Of a DNA stretch of 64,000 nt, positions 31,290 to 39,888 are shown one piece after another. Numbering within the stretch: position 1 is the first letter of the stretch; the number at the start of each line of letters is the position of its first letter. Position numbers and translations under genes: made by a program. The DNA comes from Sphingomonas sp. LM7 (GTDB lineage Bacteria; Pseudomonadota; Alphaproteobacteria; Sphingomonadales; Sphingomonadaceae). The stretch is taken from the NCBI RefSeq assembly GCF_002002925.1, contig NZ_CP019511.1:3379001-3443000 (forward strand). The letters are read 5' to 3'. The notes beneath the pieces were generated by a model. That model saw only the letters and a program-made list of their open reading frames with translations, had not been told where the DNA came from and made no database searches.

Positions 31290-31889
31290 ATGACCTACGC
31301 AATCATCGGCTTCGGCGACATCGGCCAGACGCTCGCCCGGGCATTTGCCCGAAGCGGCATCGAGGTATCAGTCGCCACCACGCGCGACCCGGAGAGCTTT
31401 GCATCCACTGCGGCCGCAATCGGACCTGGGGTCGAACCCGCAACGCTCGCCGAAGCCGCCAAGGCTGACGTCCTCTTCCTGGCTGTCAGGTTCCAGCAGC
31501 ACCCGGCTGTCGCCAAGGCGCTGCCCAGCTGGCAGGGGAAGATCATCGTCGATGTGACCAACGCCTATGGCGTGCCCGATGAAGAACTCAGCGGATTGCC
31601 TTCCGCCAAGGTCGTCGCGAAGGCATTCGCAGGCGCCAGGGTGGTCAAGGGCTTCAACCATCTGGTCGCGGCCGTCCTCGATCAGGACCCGGCGATACAT
31701 GGCGGCAGGCGTGTGGTGTTCCTGGCGAGCGACGACGACGCTGCGGCAGCGGAAGTCGGCACGCTTGCGGAGAATCTCGGCTTTGCACCGATCAGACTTG
31801 GTGGGCTGTCCGAAGGCGGGCTACTTGTCCAGGCGCACGGAAACAGCTGGGGTCAGCTGATCTTCAAGGACCTGGTCAAGTTCGACTGA
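31290..31889 (+). CDS. NADP-dependent oxidoreductase, F420-reductase-like fold
   Basis: The 199-residue protein has a Rossmann fold of the F420_oxidored/NADP-binding family: YAIIGFGDIGQTLARAFARS at the start, ATTRDPESF, then ADVLFLAVRFQQHPAVAKAL and the end GGLLVQAHGNSWGQLIF. In organisms without F420 these proteins are NADPH-dependent reductases of unknown substrate. The ATG at 31290 has GGAGAG upstream. It is followed 25 bases later by a methyltransferase-like gene in the same direction, probably in one transcript. Its divergent LysR gene is broken. Confidence 0.82.
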   Translation: MTYAIIGFGDIGQTLARAFARSGIEVSVATTRDPESFASTAAAIGPGVEPATLAEAAKADVLFLAVRFQQHPAVAKALPSWQGKIIVDVTNAYGVPDEELSGLPSAKVVAKAFAGARVVKGFNHLVAAVLDQDPAIHGGRRVVFLASDDDAAAAEVGTLAENLGFAPIRLGGLSEGGLLVQAHGNSWGQLIFKDLVKFD

Positions 31890-31914
31890 TGGCAAACCGC
31901 AAGAGGATATCCCG

Positions 31915-32547
31915 ATGTACGACCAATCCACGCTTTCCGAGCTGACCGCGTTCGCGCGCGTCGAGGTTGGCGCCACCGTTATCGACGTCTACCCCGGCGA
32001 GGGCGATTGGACGCGTCTGTTCTCCGACGTCGTGGGGCCCGAAGGACGGGTCTATAGCTTCGTGCCGGCCGAAGTCGCCCACTTCAAGAACGATCCGGTC
32101 GGCCTCATCCAGGCGCTGGCGAACGAACCTGGCCGAGCGAACGTCAAAGCCGTCTCTGCGGACATGGTGGCGATGCCAGAGGTCACACAGTCTGCGGATG
32201 TCGTATGGGTGCACCTGTTCTACCACGATCTTCACACCGCGTTGATCCAGGCCAAGGGCGCGACGGCGGCGGAGTTCAATCGCGTCGTCTATGCGCTGCT
32301 CAGGCCCGGTGGCTACTACGTCATCGTCGATCACGCCGCCGCCGCCGGCACCGGCACGAGCGATACTCCGGTGCTGCATCGGATCGACCCTGCGTCCGTG
32401 CGTGAGGAGGTCGAGGCGGCCGGATTCGCGCTGGATGCGGAAAGCACCCTGCTCGCAGACCCCGACGATGCGCATACGATCAAGGTGTTCGACCCCGCCA
32501 TCAAGGGCGCGACCGACCGCTTCGCCTATCGGTTCGTGAAGGCCTGA
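31915..32547 (+). CDS. Class I methyltransferase-like protein
   Basis: The 210-residue protein has the SAM-binding Rossmann pattern with motif I as VEVGATVIDVYPGEGDWTRL and later VVYALLRPGGYYVIVDHAAA, which ends the core. The loop DPASVREEVEAAGFALDAES is typical of small-molecule methyltransferases. The glycine-rich motif is altered (YPGEGDW in place of GxGxG), but that variant is usual in this family (predicted methyltransferase COG4798). The substrate is unknown. Confidence 0.82.
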   Translation: MYDQSTLSELTAFARVEVGATVIDVYPGEGDWTRLFSDVVGPEGRVYSFVPAEVAHFKNDPVGLIQALANEPGRANVKAVSADMVAMPEVTQSADVVWVHLFYHDLHTALIQAKGATAAEFNRVVYALLRPGGYYVIVDHAAAAGTGTSDTPVLHRIDPASVREEVEAAGFALDAESTLLADPDDAHTIKVFDPAIKGATDRFAYRFVKA

Positions 32548-32594
32548 CAGGCTCGGCGCCCGCAGCCGGTCGATGGGCGCGTGAGCGGCCAGCG

Positions 32595-32940
32595 CGGTCC
32601 CGCTCGAGGGGCCGCGCAGGCAATCAATCCCGGTCGCCGCTTTCCAGCGAAGGAAATCGATCAACACCCGCAGCGCCGGCGTTACGCGTCGGCTCGGGTA
32701 GTAGAGATGGCAGCCCGGAAAAGGTGGGCACCATGCGTCGAGCACCCTGGATCAGGCGGCCATCGGCGATCTCCGCGGCGACGTCATCCGCCAGCATATA
32801 GACCAGGCCCGCTCCGGCATGCACGGCGGCCGCAGCCAGCACCTCATCGTTTACGATGAGCTGCCGGTTAGGCCGAAATCTGAGTTCGCGGCCCTCGAGC
32901 TCGAACTCGCCTGAACCAACGGGCCGAATGGCGGCGGATC
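32595..32940 (-). pseudogene. LysR-family regulator remnant with frameshift
   Basis: Read leftward, one frame gives FELEGRELRFRPNRQLIVND followed by VLAAAAVHAGAGLVYMLADD. After a frame change near 32745 the other frame continues DAWCPPFPGCHLYYPSRRVT and LRVLIDFLRWKA. Together these form the C-terminal half of a LysR effector domain. The DNA-binding half is absent. It is a second dead LysR gene in this stretch, lying just beyond the aldo/keto reductase on the same strand. Confidence 0.75.
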
Positions 32941-32986
32941 ATACCTTCCGTTCAGATCGACTGATCGAACGATATCTTGGTGCGGG

Positions 32987-33817
32987 CTAGAGCATTTCCA
33001 GGGGCACGCGGCCCGGCGGTCTTGGAAAGAACGCATCCAGCGCCGCCAACGCGTCATCTGTCAGCTGTATATCGGTCGCTCCATGATTTTCCAGAACATG
33101 GGCGACCGTGCCAGCCTTAGGAATGGCGATCATGCCGGGCTGCCGCATGACCCATGCCAGCGCCACCTGCGACGGCGTCGAACCAAGCTCAGCCGCGACG
33201 CGCGCCAGCTTGGGATTCTCTATCAATCGTCCCTGTTCGACCGGACTATAGGCCATCGTCGACATCCCATGGTCGGCGAGCCAGGGCAGCAATTCCAATT
33301 CGGGCCCACGTCGCGTGAGGTTATAGAGAACCTGATCCGTTACGCAGGACGCGCCGCCGGCATCGATCAGTTCCGCCATGTCGTCGGTGTCGAGGTTGCT
33401 GACGCCCCAATGGCGTATCTTGCCCGCGTTCTTCAGAGACTGCATGGCCTCTATCGTCTCCGCCAGCGGAACGCGCCCACGCCAGTGGAGAAGATATAGG
33501 TCGAGGCGGTCGGTGCGAAGACGGCGAAGGCTTGCCTCGCAGGCCGCCTGCAAGCGCGTGCGCGAAGCATTCTGCGGATAGGCCTTGCTGACAAGGAAGA
33601 CATCGTCGCGGATGCCGTCGATCGCCTCGCCGACCAGCTCCTCCGTCGCGCCGTCACCGTACATCTCGGCCGTGTCCACCAGCGTCATTCCCAAGTCGAT
33701 GCCAGTGCGTAGGGCGGCGATTTCGTCGTGCCGCCGCCCCGCCTGCTCGCCCATGTTCCATGTCCCCTGGCCGAGGCGTGGCACGCTTTCATCGCCCGCG
33801 ATCGTGACGGTCCGCAT
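32987..33817 (-). CDS. Aldo/keto reductase
   Basis: The 276-residue protein is a typical AKR barrel. The catalytic tetrad is visible: D and Y in LVDTAEMYGDGA, K in VFLVSKAYP and H in YLLHWRGRVP. The NADPH-binding end reads AIPKAGTVAHVLENHGATDI. The start at 33817 has CGGAG nine bases upstream. Such enzymes reduce aldehydes or ketones; the natural substrate is not evident. Confidence 0.93.
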   Translation of the reverse strand: MRTVTIAGDESVPRLGQGTWNMGEQAGRRHDEIAALRTGIDLGMTLVDTAEMYGDGATEELVGEAIDGIRDDVFLVSKAYPQNASRTRLQAACEASLRRLRTDRLDLYLLHWRGRVPLAETIEAMQSLKNAGKIRHWGVSNLDTDDMAELIDAGGASCVTDQVLYNLTRRGPELELLPWLADHGMSTMAYSPVEQGRLIENPKLARVAAELGSTPSQVALAWVMRQPGMIAIPKAGTVAHVLENHGATDIQLTDDALAALDAFFPRPPGRVPLEML

Positions 33818-33989
33818 CTTGTTCTCCGGGGGCGATTTTCGCCGCTTGAGCCTCAAACGCTTCGAGCAGCGATCGGCCCCGCTCTTTAGGCGATGAACAA
33901 TATACTCTCTCCCGGCTTGTGCATCAGACGGATCACATGCCGGCGGCGCTGAAGCGATCCGCTCGGGAGCCTAGAAGGATTGAAGAGCC

Positions 33990-34271
33990 ATGGCCGAAGC
34001 TACCTGGGGCGAGGACGCCAAGACTCCCGAGATCGACTGGCGCATGAGCGCTGCGCTCGAGGACGTGCCGCGTGGCGATGGCGATCTTGCCGAGGTCACC
34101 AGCCTCGAGGGCGCAGTGCGGGCTTGGCTCGAACTCGACCCTGAGCACAGGACCGGCGCCAAGCTTACGCCCGAACGGGCAGTGCAGATCGACGGCGCGT
34201 CCTCGGCCTCTTTCGTCGGCGAAGGCATCGCTGTCCTGGCGCAGCGTCTACCCGCTGCCAAGCAGGACTAG
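33990..34271 (+). CDS. Hypothetical protein
   Basis: The 93-residue acidic protein begins MAEATWGEDAKTPEIDWRMS and includes SLEGAVRAWLELDPEHRTGA, then LTPERAVQIDGASSASFVGE. I do not recognise a family. It faces the small YozE-like gene, the two stops being 11 bases apart. Codon use fits the genome and the start is plausible, so a real gene is likely. Confidence 0.65.
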   Translation: MAEATWGEDAKTPEIDWRMSAALEDVPRGDGDLAEVTSLEGAVRAWLELDPEHRTGAKLTPERAVQIDGASSASFVGEGIAVLAQRLPAAKQD

Positions 34272-34282
34272 CGGCAACTCCT

Positions 34283-34519
34283 TCAGGCGTTCTGCCAGTC
34301 GCTTTCGGCATCGTCTATCGCCTGAAAAGCGTCGCCGTCAGCTTGCTGCTTGCGGAGATGTGCTCGCACTGCCTCGGGATCGCCGTCCGTGGGGAACGTA
34401 CGGTCAGCACGCGCTGCATCGGCGATGCCGTCGATCCAATCTCCGCGGTCGCGCTGGGTCAGGAGCCAGCGTCCGAAAGACAGGCCGCTCGGTGCATCGG
34501 GTTCCAAGGAGTTGGTCAT
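34283..34519 (-). CDS. Sterile-alpha-motif-like (YozE-type) protein
   Basis: The 78-residue protein contains SFGRWLLTQRDRGDWIDGIA and RTFPTDGDPEAVRAHLRKQQ, the pattern of the YozE SAM-like fold (short helical proteins with a conserved FxxWLxxQRxR start). The function is unknown. The ATG at 34519 is preferred over a GTG three codons upstream because AGG of AGGTGC then has normal spacing. Confidence 0.72.
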   Translation of the reverse strand: MTNSLEPDAPSGLSFGRWLLTQRDRGDWIDGIADAARADRTFPTDGDPEAVRAHLRKQQADGDAFQAIDDAESDWQNA

Positions 34520-34666
34520 CTTCTGCACCTAAGTCGGAGTCTGGAAAACGACGTTCCCTATGTGTTCCATAGCTCAGTGTTCCGTTCATGCAATCGGGAA
34601 CCAACCATCGCTACGCGGACCACCGGCGCCGGCCGTCAAGGTTGCCGACATCTATTGGGGCCAGCA

Positions 34667-35560
34667 TCATCCCTTCACATAGGCTGCGAGTTCATCAGGC
34701 GTTCCTCGTGGGAAGGCCGCCTTCAGATGATCCAGGAACGCCGAAACTCGAGCGCTAAGCAGCCGCCGCGTCGGATATAGCGTCCAGAGCGCGATATCGG
34801 ATCCTTCCACGTCGCCCCAATGCACCATTGTCCCCGCGGCGAGGTCGTGGCTGACCAGGGACACAGGCAGACGTGCCGCTAAAGCTCCTGTTCGAACCGC
34901 GTCGCGGACCATGACGAGCGAAGACAGGCGCAGGACCGGACGGACCATAATTCGCGCCTTTCCCGCCGAAGTCGTCATCTCCCAGGCATTGCTCGGACCT
35001 GCGGGTCCCCGCACCACGACCGGGGCTGCGACTCCGTCTTTAGGGAACGGCAGTGCGGGGCTCGCCACGACAACCAGCCGATCATGAAGGAACACCCGTC
35101 CTACGAGGCTTTCATCCGGCTCCGGGTTGACGCGGATTACAAGGTCATAGGCTTCCTCGATCATGTCGACGGGGCGGTCCTCGGTGGTGACTTCGAGCCG
35201 AACCTCGGGGTATTTCAGCGCAAAACTCGCCGCGAGCTTCCCCATCGCGATTTGCGAAAAGAGCAACGGCGCACTGATCCGCAGTCGGCCTCTCGGAGTT
35301 TGTCCGCCCGAGGCAATTGCCGCGGCAGTTTCATCAAGTTCGGTGAGCAGCAGCCCGGTCCGCTCGAACAAGGCCCGCCCTTCTTCAGTCAGCTTTAGCG
35401 CCCGCGCTCCGCGCTCGAACAGCCGCAGGCCCAGGCTAGCCTCCAGCTCCGCGACGCGCCGGGACAGCGTCGCTTTAGGGCGACCGGCCGCCCGGGACGC
35501 TTTTCCGAATCCACCATGACGGGCGACCAGATTGAAATCGGCAAGCGCAAGAAGGTCCAT
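34667..35560 (-). CDS. LysR-family transcription regulator
   Basis: The 297-residue regulator is intact. The helix-turn-helix (about 15-35) reads GGFGKASRAAGRPKATLSRR, and the effector domain contains GRLRISAPLLFSQIAMGKLA and the end RVSAFLDHLKAAFPRG. It is divergent from the NmrA-like reductase gene 106 bases away, the usual place for the target promoter, so it probably controls that gene. The ATG at 35560 is preferred over a GTG three codons earlier. Confidence 0.9.
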   Translation of the reverse strand: MDLLALADFNLVARHGGFGKASRAAGRPKATLSRRVAELEASLGLRLFERGARALKLTEEGRALFERTGLLLTELDETAAAIASGGQTPRGRLRISAPLLFSQIAMGKLAASFALKYPEVRLEVTTEDRPVDMIEEAYDLVIRVNPEPDESLVGRVFLHDRLVVVASPALPFPKDGVAAPVVVRGPAGPSNAWEMTTSAGKARIMVRPVLRLSSLVMVRDAVRTGALAARLPVSLVSHDLAAGTMVHWGDVEGSDIALWTLYPTRRLLSARVSAFLDHLKAAFPRGTPDELAAYVKG

Positions 35561-35666
35561 GTGTTCCACCGGTGAGACTGTCTGTCCAAATATAGCGGCT
35601 GGTGGCGCGAATGTGGATCGATAATTTGGGGACAGCCAAACGGCCTAAACTCAAGGAGTGACCCCA

Positions 35667-36530
35667 ATGACCATTCTCGTAACCGGCGCGACCGGCAATG
35701 TCGGGCGCAACGTTGTCGAACAGCTTGTGACGCGGGGCGCCGATGTGCGCGCACTGGTCCGCGATCCTGCCAAGGCGAGCTTTGCGGCCGACGTGAAAGT
35801 CGTCCAGGGCGACCTGCTCGATGTGGACTCGCTGCGAAGCGCCATGTCGGGCGTCTCCACCCTGTTCCTGTTGAACGGCGTCGTCTCGGACGAATATACC
35901 CAGGCGCTGATCGCGCTCAACGTCGCTCGCGAGGCCGGGATCGAGCGGATCGTCTACCTGTCGGTGATCCATAGCGACATCTACGTGAACGTGCCGCATT
36001 TCGCGGGCAAGTTCGGCGTCGAGCGGATGATCGAGCAGCTGGGCATGAACGCCACGATCCTACGTCCGGCCTATTTCATGGACAACGAGATCGGTATCAA
36101 GGACGTGGTCATCGGCTACGGCGTCTACCCCATGCCGCTCGGCGACAAGGGTCTCGCGATGATCGACGCCCGCGACGTCGGCGAGATCGCCGCGCTCGAG
36201 CTGATCCGCCGCGAGCGGTCGGCAACGCCGCTGCCTATCGACCGCATCAACTTGGTCGGTCCCGATACGCTGACCGGCGCGGATGCCGCCGCGATCTGGA
36301 CGGAGGTGCTGGGCCGCACGATCACCTATCCCGGGAGTGATACCGCCGGCTTCGAGACGAACCTGAGGACGTTCATGCCGAGCTGGATGGCGTTCGACAT
36401 GCGCCTGATGGCCGAGCGCTTCCTAAGCGATGGCATGTTGCCCGATATCGGCGACATCGACCGGTTGACCAAGCTGCTGGGCCGCCCCCTGCGCACCTAT
36501 CGCGACCATGTCGCGCAAATCGCCGGCTGA
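35667..36530 (+). CDS. NmrA-like NAD(P)-binding protein
   Basis: The 287-residue atypical short-chain dehydrogenase starts with TILVTGATGNVGRNVVEQLV and has DVRALVRDPAKASFAADVKV, VSTLFLLNGVVSDEYTQALI and LRPAYFMDNEIG. It belongs to the NmrA/quinone-oxidoreductase-2 group that senses or reduces redox compounds. The ATG at 35667 follows AAGGAG by eight bases. The DUF1857-type gene comes 39 bases later, probably in the same unit. The divergent LysR gene is the likely regulator. Confidence 0.88.
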   Translation: MTILVTGATGNVGRNVVEQLVTRGADVRALVRDPAKASFAADVKVVQGDLLDVDSLRSAMSGVSTLFLLNGVVSDEYTQALIALNVAREAGIERIVYLSVIHSDIYVNVPHFAGKFGVERMIEQLGMNATILRPAYFMDNEIGIKDVVIGYGVYPMPLGDKGLAMIDARDVGEIAALELIRRERSATPLPIDRINLVGPDTLTGADAAAIWTEVLGRTITYPGSDTAGFETNLRTFMPSWMAFDMRLMAERFLSDGMLPDIGDIDRLTKLLGRPLRTYRDHVAQIAG

Positions 36531-36569
36531 CAGCCATCCATTTCAATCATTCAAACAAGGACTACCGAC

Positions 36570-37043
36570 ATGATCTATTCGACCGCAACCGTCGCGGTGA
36601 ACCCGCAAGGTGAAACCAGACTCACCCGAGAGCAGGTCTGGAAAGGCCTCGAGCGCAAGGCCCGCGACGCCCGACTGTTCCTTCCTCCAGGCCTGTGCAC
36701 CCGCTGCGACGTAACGGAGGAGAGCGCTACGCACTTCGTTCGCGACGCCACGATCGCAGGTGCCGATCTGCGCGAGATCATCGTGCTGGAACCGCAGCGC
36801 AAGGTCACCTTTTTCCAGGCCACCGGCCCGCGCGAAGGCGCGATCATCAACGAGCTGCTCGAGGACGAAGCAGGCGAGCTACAGCTCAAATTCTACTGCT
36901 ATCTCGGACTCCGCGACAAGCAGCCCGGCGGCCCCGAAGAACAGGCCGAGCAGGCGCAGTTCGATAGCGACAAGGGTTACAAGGCTGCCCTCCTGTCCAC
37001 GCTGAAGCGCACCCGCGAGTTGCTCGCGCAGGGCAAGCTCTAA
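36570..37043 (+). CDS. AtaL-like SRPBCC protein (DUF1857)
   Basis: The 157-residue protein resembles the AtaL/DUF1857 family of START/SRPBCC-fold ligand-binding proteins. It shows VNPQGETRLTREQVWKGLER, then DARLFLPPGLCTRCDVTEES and LKFYCYLGLRDKQPGGPEEQ. The founding member is tied to fungal secondary metabolism; bacterial members are uncharacterised. It follows the NmrA-like gene in the same direction. Confidence 0.83.
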   Translation: MIYSTATVAVNPQGETRLTREQVWKGLERKARDARLFLPPGLCTRCDVTEESATHFVRDATIAGADLREIIVLEPQRKVTFFQATGPREGAIINELLEDEAGELQLKFYCYLGLRDKQPGGPEEQAEQAQFDSDKGYKAALLSTLKRTRELLAQGKL

Positions 37044-37550
37044 CACACCAAAACGCCATGCGTTGCGCCCTAAACTCCGCCGTTATTGCCGGTTGGCGCA
37101 GACGTCGCCTGGGTCAATTATATTGCGCGTCGATGAGATAGGCGTGCAACCACCTTGCGGTTCAGCTTCCCGGCAAAATCGTCATAGGCGTTGCTCCTTC
37201 GCTGCCATGGTTCAAGACTGCCTCGGTCACTTCAAAACGGATTCCGATGCGCTGGAAGCCCGTTGCGAGAGTCCGCCACAATGTTGGAGGCGCCATGATG
37301 GACGGGGACCCCATCCTCGTCCGCAATCAGCTTGTCGATCATGCGCTTTCCTTTGGCGTGCGCCGTGAAAGCCGCGCCGGCAGATGTCCGAACACCAGCC
37401 CACGCCTCAGCCATTGGTTCGGTCGGCGACGCGGTCAAGTTCGGCTATTGCCAAGCTATTGAGCGGCACGCTTGTACGCCAGACAGGATCGGCGGTCGTG
37501 GCATAGGTAAATAGCTGAACACCAACAATATCGTGAAATATGAAAATCGC
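37044..37550. other. Gene-poor stretch with integrase remnant
   Basis: About 500 bases separate the DUF1857 gene from trmB. The only recognisable content is the broken tyrosine-recombinase fragment listed separately. The part next to trmB (about 37440-37550) is more AT-rich than the surroundings and has no gene. Confidence 0.6.
37165..37400 (-). pseudogene. Tyrosine recombinase (integrase) remnant, frameshifted
   Basis: On the minus strand one frame gives AKGKRMIDKLIADEDGVPV. A second frame continues LATGFQRIGIRFEVTEAVLN followed by H. Integrases of the P4/DUF4102 type read K-LDK-I-...-LHDLRRTVATGLQRLG-R-EVTEAVLNH at this place, with the catalytic arginine just before T-V-ATG. Here the arginine (W-R-T-L) is kept, but the frame is shifted between the two parts and the remainder up to the tyrosine is lost. 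The fragment indicates former integration of a genomic island in this stretch. Confidence 0.75.
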
Positions 37551-38231
37551 TCAAACCCGCAGGTATCGGAAGTACCACACTTCATGGCCCTGGCGGCGCG
37601 CCTTGCGCTCGTAGCGCGTCTCGGGCCAGTCGGCGGGACGGGTGAGGAAGTCGGCGGCGCTGTTTGCCTGCCACGCGAAGTCGCGGCGCTGGTTCATCAC
37701 CATCATCGACCAGCGGCAATAGGTCGGGTCGTCGGTGCCCAGCCGGAACTCGGCGCCGGGCTTGAGCTTCGCTGCGATCATGTCCAGCGGGCCGTCATTG
37801 ACCATGCGGCGCTTGGCGTGGCGCGCTTTCCGCCACGGATCGGGATGGAGGAGGTAGACCCGGCTGAGACTGGCGTCCGGGAGCCGCTCTAGCACATCGA
37901 GCGCGTCGCCCATGTGGAGGCGGATATTGGCAAGCTTCTCGTCGCGGATGTGGTTTAGCGCGCCGACGACGCCGTTGAGGAACGGCTCGCAGCCGATAAA
38001 GCCGTGATCGGGGCGCATCGCGGCCTGGCCGGCGAGATGCTCGCCGCCGCCGAAGCCTATCTCGAATTCGAGCGGGCGATCGTCGCCGAACAGCGCGCGC
38101 GAATCGAGCGGGCCGTTCTCGGCTACGCTGAGCTCGGGCAGCATTTCCTCGACAAGGGCCGCCTGGCCCTGACGCAGCTTATGGCCCTTGGCGCGGCCAT
38201 AGAGGCGGCGAATGGATATCGGATCAGGCAT
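37551..38231 (-). CDS. trmB: tRNA (guanine-N7)-methyltransferase
   Basis: The 226-residue SAM-dependent enzyme makes m7G46 in tRNA variable loops. It starts with the conserved IRRLYGRAKGHKLR and shows LEFEIGFGGGEHLAGQAAMR (SAM binding), FIGCEPFLNGVVGAL, VYLLHPDPWRKARHAKRRMV and LGTDDPTYCRW. The ATG at 38231 begins this motif directly. It lies in the conserved alphaproteobacterial order metK-trmB, here with a 2.6-kb insertion between them. Confidence 0.95.
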   Translation of the reverse strand: MPDPISIRRLYGRAKGHKLRQGQAALVEEMLPELSVAENGPLDSRALFGDDRPLEFEIGFGGGEHLAGQAAMRPDHGFIGCEPFLNGVVGALNHIRDEKLANIRLHMGDALDVLERLPDASLSRVYLLHPDPWRKARHAKRRMVNDGPLDMIAAKLKPGAEFRLGTDDPTYCRWSMMVMNQRRDFAWQANSAADFLTRPADWPETRYERKARRQGHEVWYFRYLRV

Positions 38232-38256
38232 GGCGCCTGTTAGCGTCGCCGTCGCG

Positions 38257-39117
38257 CTACGCAACCTGCATGGCGAGCGGCGCGTCGGCCGGACGGGCGG
38301 CGCGCAGCGGAAAGGCGCTGCGGTTGTGATGCGCGAGACGGCGGTGCGTCGGCTGCGTGAGGGTGCTGCGCGCCTCGCGGCGGGGCAGGTCGGGCTGCGG
38401 AATCGCAGCGGTCTCGATCTGGTAGTGGCGCACGCCCATCGCGTGGAGCACGTCATGCTCGCCGCGGCGCTCGACGCCACGGGCGATCACGGTGACGCCC
38501 ATGTTGCGGGCTAGGCGCATCACGCCCTCGGCCATCAGCCGACGCGAGGCGCTGGCGTCGATGCCGCGGACCAGCGACGCATCGAGCTTGACGAAGCGGG
38601 GCGTGAAGCGGGCGAGGAGCTTGAGCGCGACCGGCCCGGCGGCGAACGCGTCGAGCGTCAGCGAAAGACCGCGGCGGGTGCAGGCCTCGGCCAGCGCCAT
38701 GGCGTGATCGACGTCGCCGCGCTCGTCGGCGTTGATCTCGACGACCAGGCGATCGGTGGCGATACCGCTGGCGAGCGCAGCGCGGAACAGATGGGAGAGG
38801 AGAGGCTCGGCCAGACCGGCGGCGGCGCCCAGCGGTATCGCGATCAGGGCTTCGTCACGGCCGAGGCCGAGCGCGGCGGCGCGCTCCAGCGCGAGCGTGA
38901 TGCGGCGCGCTTCGAGCGCGGGGCGCTGCTCGGGGAGCAGCGAGGCCGAGATCGCCGCGAAGCTGCGCCCGTCCGCGCCGGTTGCCACTGCCTGCCACGC
39001 GAAGGGCCGATCGGCGCCCTTGGCGACCATCGGGTGGAAGCCGATGGTCAGATCGAGCCGCGAATCTGTGCGGTTCAGGGTGGCGGTCGACAGAGTGGCG
39101 GGCGCGGTGTGGGTCAT
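38257..39117 (-). CDS. Degenerate EAL-domain protein
   Basis: The 286-residue protein has an EAL-like fold (about 20-245) but lacks the catalytic residues. The E-A-L motif region reads MVAKGADRPFAWQAVA, and the DDFG motif has become LDAFAAGPVALKLLARF. The later lysine is kept in RFVKLDASLV, as is a metal-region EIN. It is therefore probably not a c-di-GMP phosphodiesterase but a binding or signalling protein. A second degenerate EAL gene lies 0.8 kb away on the same strand. The start at 39117 (MTHTAPATL) is the only good one. Confidence 0.82.
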   Translation of the reverse strand: MTHTAPATLSTATLNRTDSRLDLTIGFHPMVAKGADRPFAWQAVATGADGRSFAAISASLLPEQRPALEARRITLALERAAALGLGRDEALIAIPLGAAAGLAEPLLSHLFRAALASGIATDRLVVEINADERGDVDHAMALAEACTRRGLSLTLDAFAAGPVALKLLARFTPRFVKLDASLVRGIDASASRRLMAEGVMRLARNMGVTVIARGVERRGEHDVLHAMGVRHYQIETAAIPQPDLPRREARSTLTQPTHRRLAHHNRSAFPLRAARPADAPLAMQVA

Positions 39118-39279
39118 GCGATCTCCTCGTTCGAGCGATGAAATATTGGTTAATGCCGTCGCTGCCCATTCCGTGCGTCGCCGCGTTGGATTCCCACCGA
39201 TAGGGATTCTCCGGGGTTCCGCTGCGTACCGCCGGGAGTCGTTTATCGAACCCCACGCGCGCTCGCGGGTTGTTGCGGC

Positions 39280-39882
39280 ATGACAAGGAAAAAGCTCAAG
39301 GCGCCCAGGGCCGCACGCCAGGCCAGCAAGGCCGAGCGAATCGACGCGGTGGTGTCGACGGAGCTCATGCGGTATCGCGAGAATCGCGTGGTGCGGGGCC
39401 TGGGTTTCGCCAGCGAGGCGGCGGACCAGCCGCCCTTGATCGGTGCGTCGCTGGCGACGATCGGCGCCGGCATGGTGCTGCGCCGCCCGCTGCTGCTGCG
39501 CGCCGGGCTGCGCATGCTGGCAAGCGAGATGGTGGCGACGGGCATCAAGGCGGCGATCAAGCATCACGTCAATCGGACGCGGCCGCGCAAGATGCACAAG
39601 GACGGCCGCTATTCGCTGCACGGCGATCGCGAGGGCAGCAAGGATGAAGGGCCGTGGAACAGCTTTCCCTCGGGTCATACCGCCGGGGCAGTCGCGGTGA
39701 GCCGGGCGGTGACGCGGGAGTATCCGGGAGTGGCTCCGCTCGCAGGGCTGGCGGCTATCGTGGTGGGGCTGATTCAGCTTCCACGCGGCAGGCATTTCGC
39801 CAGCGATGTTGTCGCGGGTGCGGCAATCGGGGCGGTATCGGAAGCGCTGGTCAATGCCGCAGCCCGGCGGCTGCGCGCCTGA
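39280..39882 (+). CDS. PAP2 family phosphatase
   Basis: The 200-residue protein carries the PAP2 phosphatase motifs KHHVNRTRPRKMH, WNSFPSGHTAGAVAVSR and LPRGRHFASDVVAG. The hydrophobic segments are short and it has a basic N terminus (MTRKKLKAPRAARQASK). It is probably a membrane lipid phosphatase acting on prenyl- or phospholipid phosphates. It lies between the two degenerate EAL genes, convergent with one of them. Confidence 0.85.
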   Translation: MTRKKLKAPRAARQASKAERIDAVVSTELMRYRENRVVRGLGFASEAADQPPLIGASLATIGAGMVLRRPLLLRAGLRMLASEMVATGIKAAIKHHVNRTRPRKMHKDGRYSLHGDREGSKDEGPWNSFPSGHTAGAVAVSRAVTREYPGVAPLAGLAAIVVGLIQLPRGRHFASDVVAGAAIGAVSEALVNAAARRLRA

Positions 39883-39888
39883 CGGCTT

